From: Globobulimina sp.
Lineage: Eukaryota; Foraminifera; Rotaliida
Length of the DNA: 6,532 bases
Assembly: GCA_003354225.1 (NCBI GenBank)
Contig: PIVH01000282.1
Coordinates: 1-6,532, forward strand
Reading direction: 5' to 3'
Every line of letters starts with the position of its first letter. The stretch's first letter is position 1. Below, piece by piece: positions 1 through 6,249 of the stretch. Below the pieces are notes generated by a model. That model worked only from the letters and a program-made list of their open reading frames with translations, made no database searches and was not told the origin of the DNA. The translations under genes were made by a program, and so were the position numbers.

Positions 1-50
1 CGAATTCGAACGCCGACAACCAATTATTCAAAGAAATATTATCATTGCGG

Positions 51-1241
51 ATGGAGTCCCGCTCAGAGATCACAGCCTTAACCGGCGACCACAACCAACA
101 TTTTAGCGACCGCAAGTTCCACAGCGCAGAGCAGAAAAATAAAAATCAGGGCCACATTGGAAGGGGCCATGTTTGCCCGTTGAAGGCCAAAAATAAGCAT
201 ATAAACAGGAACAGATTTGTATTCATGGCGGACATTCACGTGGAGCCATGGTATAACCCCGACGGCACTTCGTATGTTACGCGGTTTGCCGGCTATTCTG
301 CGGATAATATGTTTGAATGTCGCGATAAAAATGGCCATTCGCTGGACGTGGCGCATGAATGTACGCTGACCGGCTTCAGTGATCCGCCCATAACCTTATT
401 TGCGTCGGCTTTGCATGCCTGGAATATGTACGCTCGGCGCCCGGAGGAATCCGTGCTGTTTTTCGTTGGCGACGCCCAGGCGCACTCCTTCCTGCCTTCG
501 GAGGACGCCATCGAGTCGCTGATGTTCTCTCTGATCGATAGCATGTTATATTACTTCGAACCGGACGGCATTTATATAGCGGCGGGCAACAATGACGGAC
601 CGCACAATGCCATATTTAGCAACAACGGCGACGTCGGTTTGATCGCAGCGTGGGCGCAGACCCTGGTTAGTACCGGAATTGTGAATAATATTCAAATGCC
701 GGATCGGAAGTATCTGATTTATGACGAGTTTTATGATACGGTTTCGTTGTTTGTTCGGACCGGATATTATATGAAACCGCTGAGTAAGATCCATGACAAC
801 TATTTTGTGATTGTGTTGAACACAAACTTGGGGAGTTTGAATCCGACGCAACAAATGGCGCTGGAGTTTGATTTGTCATTCGTGCAGAGTTTGGGTGGAA
901 AGGTGACGATTTTGGGACATCATCCGTCTGTTTTGGAGAATATGATACCAGCCATTTATTTGGATTCTGTGAGTGAGCCAATAAAGGAGGAGAATGACAT
1001 CATTTTGGGTTTGTTTAGCGGCCACATTCATTACTTTTCGCCTACGAATCAACGCGGATTCACGACGTTGCCGGCAATGACGCAGTTTGCGCCCTATTCT
1101 GCTTTCGCTATGGCCGATATTCAGGATTTTGCAATGGAGGATGGTGACAGCAGCAAAAAAAGAATCAAACTCACAAATGAGAATATTTTGATGTATGTCG
1201 CCAATGACCATCAATTAGTTGACAGCCATTGTTGGCAATAA
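51..1241 (+). CDS. Calcineurin-like metallophosphoesterase, acid sphingomyelinase / endopolyphosphatase type (5' end uncertain)
   Basis: Binuclear-metal hydrolase that by family would cut a phosphodiester or phosphoanhydride bond, probably in a lysosome, vacuole or outside the cell. Numbered from the ATG at 51 (396 residues), the metal-ligand motifs occur in the right order: MADIHVEPW (Asp61, His63), FFVGDAQAH (Asp141, His145), GNNDGPHN at 179-186, GHHP at 289-292 and GHIH at 324-327. The spacer with two cysteines between the first two motifs is typical of sphingomyelinase-like members. Motif three reads GNND where most of the superfamily has GNHD/E; I recall GNND in vacuolar endopolyphosphatases, so that activity is an alternative. 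The first 55 residues are polar and match nothing I know, and no signal peptide is visible. The frame is open leftward to base 3, so the gene may start outside the window. AATAAA at 1237-1242 overlaps the TAA stop and a second AATAAA lies at 1347-1352. Substrate unknown; the fold assignment is secure. Confidence 0.88.
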   Translation: MESRSEITALTGDHNQHFSDRKFHSAEQKNKNQGHIGRGHVCPLKAKNKHINRNRFVFMADIHVEPWYNPDGTSYVTRFAGYSADNMFECRDKNGHSLDVAHECTLTGFSDPPITLFASALHAWNMYARRPEESVLFFVGDAQAHSFLPSEDAIESLMFSLIDSMLYYFEPDGIYIAAGNNDGPHNAIFSNNGDVGLIAAWAQTLVSTGIVNNIQMPDRKYLIYDEFYDTVSLFVRTGYYMKPLSKIHDNYFVIVLNTNLGSLNPTQQMALEFDLSFVQSLGGKVTILGHHPSVLENMIPAIYLDSVSEPIKEENDIILGLFSGHIHYFSPTNQRGFTTLPAMTQFAPYSAFAMADIQDFAMEDGDSSKKRIKLTNENILMYVANDHQLVDSHCWQ

Positions 1242-1372
1242 AATGTTAATATAGTTTTAGTAATTTTTTTTGTTCGATTAAATTGTCCATTTTTTTGAAA
1301 TTTCTCCACCAGAAAGAAATTAACGGCAACATAGCAAGTATTAAATAATAAAAAAAGAAAAACAAAAACACT
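1242..1372. other. Convergent 3' intergenic spacer
   Basis: These 131 bp separate the stop of the phosphoesterase from the stop of PNKP on the other strand. The spacer is AT-rich with T runs near 1266-1273 and 1292-1298 and an A-rich stretch near 1350-1366. AATAAA at 1347-1352 could serve plus-strand transcripts. No canonical AATAAA is seen on the minus strand; the PNKP stop overlaps the weaker variant CATAAA (minus strand, 1377-1372). The two transcripts very likely have short or overlapping 3' UTRs. Confidence 0.6.
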
Positions 1373-2768
1373 TTATGTAAATTGCAGCCATAATTTCTTT
1401 GTCTCATTGTCATTAAACTGCGGAATAAAATCGATATTAACAATTTCATGCAATCCTTCCTCCAAATGAGGCGGCTCATTTTCGCGCACTTTCTTATAAA
1501 AAATATTGTAAACCATGCCGGGAATCCTTTTCGTTTGGCCCTTTGTGAGCGTCTCCCGAACCAAATTCATATGTTCTGCGACGTCCCTCGCTGTGCTCAT
1601 ATTAAATAGTCGGATTTTTGCTCGATTTGCTTGTCCGATTTTAATATATGCTTCGCGCGCTTTGTAATCCGGATTTGTATTGTCAATCACCACATTTTTC
1701 TTGTTTTGCAATGCTTTTTTTGTGGCGTCCAAACATTTTCTTTTCGTTTTCAACGTGTCCCGATTTATCCATTCGTATCCTTGTGACACTAAATATTGTT
1801 TCGCAAATGTCGACTTCCCACAACCCGGCGGGCCTCGCATCAAAACCATATCTAAATTGCCGGTCTTTGCAATTGGCAAATTGCCGTGGAACCAATTTTT
1901 TTCATCTTTTAGGCGCGCGGAATCATTTTCTTTTCTTTCCACATATTCTGTCGGATTCAATGAGAGCCAGTTCCATGTTTTACATTCTGTCTCTTGCAAA
2001 AAATATGGCTCCGGTGTATGAAATGCAATACCTACGTTATGCGCAAATTTCCTATCTGTTAATTCCAAAAAAAAGAGTTTAGTAAAACTTAGTAAGACTT
2101 AGTAAGATAATGCATGGCGACGTACCGGAGCAAGAGAAATCTTTCTTTGTCGTCTTACTCCTCCATCCTTTTGGCCTTCCCGCAGCATCGCCGCAATAAA
2201 AGGACAAATTATAATCAATTCTGACGTTGTTATTATAATTATTGGCAAAATAATGCCACATTGCGGTGTTTGGTTTCCTCCAATGATCTTTCTGTATGGT
2301 TAGGAATGCAAATATCGGTATTTCTAATTCTTGGGACAGATCGATGATTTTTCCAGCTACGGAGTCGAGCGATTGTTTGCCGGCGCCAATTCCATTCTGA
2401 TTCGAGAATATTACAATTTGATAGCCGTTGTTATGAATTTGCTTCAATTTCTTTGGAACTGTTTTGGTGTCAAACATCCAGACCCAATCTTTCCTGCCTT
2501 TGGGAAACTTATTCTTTCCTTTCGGTTTAATTAATGTCCAATCCATGTCAAAGGCGGCGATTTTGGCCGAACCCACAATTTGATCATGGTCTGCTGCAAT
2601 AATTGCAATTGTCTCATATTCCCGCACTTGTAAATCAAACATATTCTTTTCTTCCTCCTCTTTTCGTTTTTTTTTATCTGCTACGCGACGTGATTTCTTC
2701 CGTGGTGGTCCTACGTCTTCATCGGATTCGCTCTCTATCTCTTTTAATGCACGTTTCTTTCTTGGCAT
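1373..2768 (-). CDS. PNKP: Bifunctional polynucleotide phosphatase/kinase (PNKP), two exons
   Basis: DNA end-healing enzyme: removes 3'-phosphate and adds 5'-phosphate at breaks so that ligase can act in single- and double-strand break repair in the nucleus. CDS is the minus strand 2768-2126 joined to 2055-1373, 441 residues. The ATG at 2768 was chosen because the frame above it has no other ATG before a stop. Residues 1-40 are basic and acidic, with PRKKR and PPRKKSRR as likely nuclear signals. The HAD phosphatase follows: FDMDWTLI (Asp74, Asp76), VIFSNQ (Ser122), WRKP (Lys165), GDAAGRP (Asp194) and KDFS (Asp210). The kinase has Walker A GPPGCGKST (Lys295), INRDTL (311-316), and DNTNPD (339-344). 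The FHA domain of animal PNKP is absent, giving a length near that of fungal Pnk1. Removing a 70-nt intron restores KDFSCS-DRKFAHN across the junction, which matches the family closely. Motif I has Trp where Gly is usual. Confidence 0.95.
2056..2125 (-). other. PNKP intron (70 nt, GT-AG, phase 1)
   Basis: On the minus strand the intron starts GTACGT at 2125 and ends TTAACAG at 2056. It splits an Asp codon (G from exon 1, AT from exon 2). The frame downstream of the donor differs from that upstream, so splicing is required to join the phosphatase to the kinase half. It carries three copies of TTTACTAA/CTTACTAA, close to the UACUAAC branch-point consensus known from yeast. Confidence 0.93.
2079..2108. 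repeat. Three tandem 10-bp repeats inside the PNKP intron
   Basis: On the plus strand units 2079-2088, 2089-2098 and 2099-2108 read TTAGTAAAAC, TTAGTAAGAC and TTAGTAAGAT. On the transcribed strand each supplies TACTAA. The units lie 23 to 52 nt upstream of the 3' splice site, a plausible branch-point distance for all three. Confidence 0.85.
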
Positions 2769-3047
2769 GGTCAGCGGAGATGTTATACGCGGATAGCTTT
2801 GTTTTTTGTCAAAAAAACAGTCAACTCTGCCAGTCTTCACATTTTCTGATCTTTGCTGACAATCCGTTCAACAAAGTCTTGACATTTAGCAAAATACGTT
2901 TAAAACTAGCTATCGAAAGCAACAATTTAAATCACGAATAACTCGATAACACATAATTACAAACAAACAAACAACAAAAACAGAACGAACGTGTCCCGTG
3001 CTGTTATTTTTAATTGTTGACATACAAAAATCCCCAAATATAGCAAT
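2769..3047. promoter_or_regulatory. Divergent promoter region between PNKP and the kinase
   Basis: These 279 bp must hold the 5' ends of both flanking genes. Visible elements: TATCGA at 2911-2916 and its complement TCGATA at 2943-2948, an inverted pair about 26 bp apart; a CAAA-repeat run at about 2963-2981; and an AT-rich stretch at 3004-3013. There is no convincing TATA box at a fixed position. Function of the individual motifs is not shown by the sequence. Confidence 0.55.
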
Positions 3048-4857
3048 ATGTCATTCTCACTCAACGACTTACCATCGATCAAAATCCCGAGCTCGCCATT
3101 GCCAAACACCAATCCGCATTTACTCTTCCTTCCATCTTCAAACCGGTCCAACATCTCCGAAGTCTCCACTCCTCCCACCATCCACACCAATTCTCCATCC
3201 TCCTCCAAACGCGAACTCACAAACATATTCTCGCCGTCCATGGACCAATCATCGCCCATTTCCACCTCATACACGATCCACCCCTACCAATACTCGACTA
3301 TTTACACCTCACCAGAATCCATTCCGAGGAAACACATCACCGAAATCATCTGCAACACTCCCAACACAATCAACCACATCCTATCCAAAACCAAATATAA
3401 ATACAAGCATCAATCTGACAGCAACGCCCACCATACCTCCAGCAGCAACTCCTTACAGTTATCCGTCACCCCTTTGACCCCCACACCGAGACAGGACATT
3501 GCGTTTAAATTCGATGTCGAAGACATCGCCGAACCCCAACTCGACCCCGCAGTGCCACAGCAACACACAAACAAAAAGAATGTGTTACATGTACTGATTG
3601 AAAGTGAAGATATTGATAATATCGACGTCGACAATGAGTGCAAGGATGCAACTGCAGAAATGGTGATGTGTGAGGACGAAAACAGTGAGGTTTTGCTGTT
3701 GGAAAAAAAAGGCTACGTAAAACTGAGGAAGATAACGGACACATTGCAAGGCAGCGTGTTCGTAGCACAGCAGCTGCAGTCCGAGGATGAGGGGGATAAC
3801 GTTTTAGTGCTCAAGAGGACGAGCAAGTATTTGCACAAAAAAGGTATTACTATACAGGACGGGAAGGAGTACGCAGTGAACGAGAATGTGATTGCCGAGT
3901 ATGAGGTTTTGAAGCATTTTCGCAGTGATTCGCATTGTCCGTCGCAGATAATTCGCGTGATCGACTTTTTCGAGTCGGCGTATAATTATTATTTGGTGAT
4001 GGAAAATGGAGGGAAGGATTTCTTTGACTTTATAGTCAAAGCACATCGGCTGATTAATGCCCAAAAGCTGAAGGTTAAGGAATGGAGAAAGTTTGTAAAG
4101 TATATGTTTTACCAAATGGTTGTTGTGGTGCAATGGCTGCATAATCAAATGCATTGTTTAGTAGTTTTTTGGGCGAAATAACGTCTGAAATAACTTGAAT
4201 GTTTGTCATTTTCCACAGGTTGTCATTTGGATATAAGTCTGGAAAATATCACGGTGCAGAATGGCAATTTTGTGTTGCAGTCGGATGGATATTATACGAT
4301 AAATCCAAATATAAAGTTGAAGTTTGTCGATTTTGGATTAGCTGAATTCTTTGACCCAAAAGACCGATTTGAATGTGTTAAATATTGCGGTAAAACGGCA
4401 TACAAAGCACCAGAAATATACAGAGCGAAAAGGATATTTGATGCCAGGAAGGCAGATATATGGAGCCTTGGTGTTGTGTTATTTTGTATGGCTGTTGGCT
4501 CGCCGCCTTATGTGAAGCCGTCAAATAGCGATGATGCGTATAAGTACTTTATCAAAACGGGTAATATCGAAAAATTATTGTTTCAATGGAATCGACACTT
4601 TTGTGTCACGGTGAAAATGCTTGATTTGGTATGTTTGTATTATGACACTCGTACAATATAAATATACGTCGGATATACAGATAAAAAGTATGTTGAAAGT
4701 TGATATTCGAAGCAGATTTTTAGTTGGTAACATATTGAAACATCAATGGTTGTCTGTATACCAAAAACAATATAACTCCATGTATTATCATCAACAAATA
4801 ACAATAAATAGCGATAAAAATAGTGAAATAACAGTATATAAATTGCCGACTAATTAA
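3048..4857 (+). CDS. Protein serine/threonine kinase with long disordered N-terminus, three exons
   Basis: Transfers phosphate from ATP to protein Ser/Thr; pathway unknown. Exons 3048-4155, 4219-4628 and 4681-4857 give 564 residues. Residues 1-150 are Ser/Pro/Thr/Asn-rich with ten S/T-P dipeptides, and 181-215 are acidic. The kinase domain spans about 220-525: ATP lysine in VLVLKR (Lys256), helix-C glutamate probably Glu284, catalytic loop HLDISLEN (Asp374, Asn379), VDFGLAE (Asp407), KTAYKAPE (428-435), and ADIWSLGVVLF (448-458). The C-terminal 30 residues are Asn/Gln/Tyr-rich. The glycine loop region (about 228-240) keeps only one clear glycine, and HLD replaces HRD, so this is a non-RD kinase. 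Both splice junctions restore continuous motifs: MHC-CHLD and MLDL-IKSMLKVD. The start at 3048 is the first ATG of the frame. Subfamily not assignable by eye. Confidence 0.93.
4156..4218 (+). other. Kinase intron 1 (63 nt, GT-AG, phase 1)
   Basis: Starts GTTTAG and ends TTCCACAG. The donor is poor beyond GT, but this position alone gives phase 1 and rebuilds the catalytic loop as MHCCHLDISLEN. The intron contains an in-frame TAA at 4179-4181, so a retained transcript would stop before the catalytic aspartate. The nearby GTAGTT at 4161 was considered and gives the wrong frame. Confidence 0.88.
4629..4680 (+). other. Kinase intron 2 (52 nt, GT-AG, phase 0)
   Basis: Starts GTATGT, the strongest donor in the window, and ends GATATACAG. 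Joining Leu506 to Ile507 gives LDLIKSMLKVDIRSRF, the usual end of a kinase domain (helix H and the conserved Arg). Read-through would meet TAA at 4659-4661. Confidence 0.92.
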
Positions 4858-5468
4858 TTTAACATATAATCGTAATGCATTTTTTTGTAATCATATTTAT
4901 CTCATTCCAGTGTAATATCTTTCCATTTTTTTTTAACCAAACAATTTAACTTAGCTTCAAAATTTATTTATTCATTAATTTCATTTTGAAATATTAAAAA
5001 AAATGTTTTTGAGTGAAAAAAATTTATTTTTTGTTAATAAATTGAAAATATTTAAAACAAGAAAATAATTTATTTTGACATTGAATTTTGAAATCATTTT
5101 ACACAAAGGGTAAATATGTGTTTTTTGTTTGTTAAATATTTATATAGTGCTTTTTGTGTGTTTTGAATGGTGGATTTTTTTTGCCATTCTCCCAGCTTTA
5201 ATTATGATGACATTTTGAAAAATTATATGATTTCAGCTTCAATTTCAAAGGGAACAAAATAAAAACATTATTTTTTTTTTTTTCTCCATTATTTATATCA
5301 TTCCTTTTTTACTTCAAATTTTTTTTTGCAGTTTTGTTTTATTTATTTACTTTCTTGTGTGGAAATACATCCTTTCAATCAAAGATTGGATGTATTGTTT
5401 GTTTACGGTTTCAATGTATTATTTTATAAAATATATATTTATAAATCATAAAAATTGCATTTTACTAA
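4858..5468. other. AT-rich intergenic stretch without a recognisable gene
   Basis: About 600 bp with G+C as low as about 13% (5041-5100). It holds many A/T runs, including 13 consecutive T at 5271-5283, and candidate polyadenylation signals AATAAA at 5036-5041 and 5258-5263 for the kinase transcript. No open frame of coding character on either strand. One hairpin (5364-5396) is listed separately. Confidence 0.75.
5364..5396. repeat. Inverted repeat / hairpin
   Basis: Left arm AATACATCC (5364-5372) is the exact complement of GGATGTATT (5388-5396). Inside it, AATC (5377-5380) pairs with GATT (5384-5387), leaving a four-base bulge and an AAA loop. Thirteen base pairs in 33 nt stands out from the surrounding T-rich DNA because the arms are not simple A/T runs. 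Role unknown: RNA structure, 3'-end element or trace of a small mobile element. Confidence 0.6.
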
Positions 5469-5642
5469 TTATGAATTTTGCAATTTCTTAATGCATTGCT
5501 CACCAATGGCTTGTTGTAATTTGTAAACATCTCTACTCTCTACTCTGTATTCTGTAATTTGTTTTTGCGTTTCTTTTTTGGTAAAGTTTATGTTGTCGCC
5601 ACATTCTTGAATGGAATACGAAAAATATTTCATCCAACGCAT
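5469..5642 (-). CDS. Small open frame or terminal exon, 57 codons, unidentified
   Basis: ATG at 5642, TAA at 5469, 57 residues beginning MRWMKYFSYS and ending KLQNS. The composition looks coding rather than random for such AT-rich DNA: 13 Lys/Arg and 8 Asp/Glu in a balanced mix, with an amphipathic-looking C-terminal half (EYRVESRDVYKLQQAIGEQ). I recognise no domain. It could be a free-standing small protein, or the last exon of a minus-strand gene: an AG at 5648-5647 sits just upstream and the frame from 5646 is open (see the candidate exons at 5703-5853). A chance frame cannot be excluded. Confidence 0.35.
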   Translation of the reverse strand: MRWMKYFSYSIQECGDNINFTKKETQKQITEYRVESRDVYKLQQAIGEQCIKKLQNS

Positions 5643-5702
5643 GTGACTTTAAATTTTTATTAATATTAATTGTACAGTACGTTGATCATCGTGATCATTG
5701 AC

Positions 5703-5853
5703 GCTATGAAGATTTCAGCTATCATTGGTACTCTAAAAAAATATTTATGTCTAAATATTTACACTACCAATGGCTTCATACTTTGGTTTTTGATTTATCC
5801 CTATGTCCAGTTTGCCTCCGGCATATTGGAGAAGAATTGATTGCAACCATTGT
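5703..5853 (-). other. Candidate upstream exons of the minus-strand frame at 5469-5642
   Basis: On the minus strand a frame without stop runs from about 5853 down to a tag near 5750 and includes LLQYAGGKLDIGINQKPK, which looks like protein. A GTATGA donor at 5781 and a T-rich acceptor ending TTTTTTTAG at 5733 would define a 49-nt intron, like the proven introns here. The next exon would be only 30 nt (5732-5703), followed by a GTCAAT donor at 5702 and the acceptor AG at 5648-5647 (56 nt). All phases agree with the 57-codon frame. Against it: no start codon or upstream exon is found, the 30-nt exon is suspicious, and plus-strand readings compete over the same DNA. Confidence 0.2.
5705..5780. 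repeat. Interrupted inverted repeat
   Basis: TATGAAG (5705-5711) pairs with CTTCATA (5774-5780), and CATTGGTA (5723-5730) pairs with TACCAATG (5765-5772). This gives fifteen base pairs in two blocks, with 11 bases unpaired on the left and one on the right, around an AT-rich loop that repeats AAATATTTA. Just upstream are two copies of the palindrome TGATCA (5683-5688 and 5692-5697). Confidence 0.6.
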
Positions 5854-6142
5854 GGTTAGTATGGTGCAGGCAATATTTGGTGGCTTGTTTGAATAATCCA
5901 ACAGCGCAGACTCAACATTATGTGACGGATAATTACAAGAATCAGACCGAGTTAATCAAAGCGGGCGTTATTGCCTATTTGGCTGGGAATTGGTATAAAC
6001 AGTATTAATTTAAAAGATGAAGTTGCTCGAAAACACAATGAATTAATGATGTGATTCGACCGCATTGCGATCGGGTGATGTTGCAAAGCAATGTATGTCG
6101 GTGAAGCCGGATGTAAATAGTGTGCGGAAGGGAGGCAAATGA
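5841..6142 (+). pseudogene. Probable decayed gene, frame broken over three phases
   Basis: This island has about 38-48% G+C, against about 13-30% around it, similar to the coding exons of the window. Protein-like sequence runs through successive frames: NNPTAQTQHYVTDNYKNQ and ELIKAGVIAYLAGNWYKQY (5892-6005), then NLKDEVARKHNELMM (6007-6051), then after a TGA FDRIAIG (6055-6075), then DVAKQCMSVKPDVNSV and RKGGK before TGA at 6140-6142. Each shift is +1, and one in-frame TGA remains. Charged residues are far commoner in these readings than in the complementary frames, which supports the plus strand. I do not recognise the family. Alternatives are a real gene with tiny introns, sequencing or assembly errors, or minus-strand coding, since two minus frames are also open for 55 or more codons. 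Confidence 0.35.
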
Positions 6143-6249
6143 GCTTTTATTAAATTAATTATTATTTAATATGTACATATTCGTCTGTTGATATTTTGTT
6201 ACTTTTTTTAGTTATGCTTTTTGCAGAAATGAAAGCAAAACAAAAACAA

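Noticed and set aside
45-50. TTG at 45 as start of the phosphoesterase
   Set aside because: Nuclear eukaryotic genes start at ATG; the first in-frame ATG is at 51, and the true start may be further left.
78-170. Signal-peptide-like hydrophobic stretch on the minus strand opposite the phosphoesterase N-terminus
   Set aside because: Antisense of Lys/Asn/Gln codons gives Phe/Leu/Val automatically; nothing conserved follows it.
1648-2082. Two plus-strand frames over the PNKP gene
   Set aside because: They are antisense shadows of a securely identified gene.
2769-2840. GTG at 2840 (minus strand) as PNKP start
   Set aside because: Non-ATG start with no support; the ATG at 2768 begins a basic nuclear-type tail and precedes the whole conserved region.
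2998-3477. 159-codon plus-strand frame overlapping the kinase tail
   Set aside because: It has no ATG near its start and is explained by the scarcity of G on this strand; its Pro/Ser/Thr content mirrors the real frame shifted by one base.
51-4857. A functional cluster linking the three enzymes
   Set aside because: Eukaryotic gene order with mixed strands; end repair, phosphoester hydrolysis and signalling share no visible pathway, so adjacency is probably incidental.
5706-5840. Plus-strand 43-codon frame starting MKISAIIG
   Set aside because: Short, Ile/Leu/Tyr-rich as expected from AT-rich DNA, overlaps the inverted repeat, and has no continuation.
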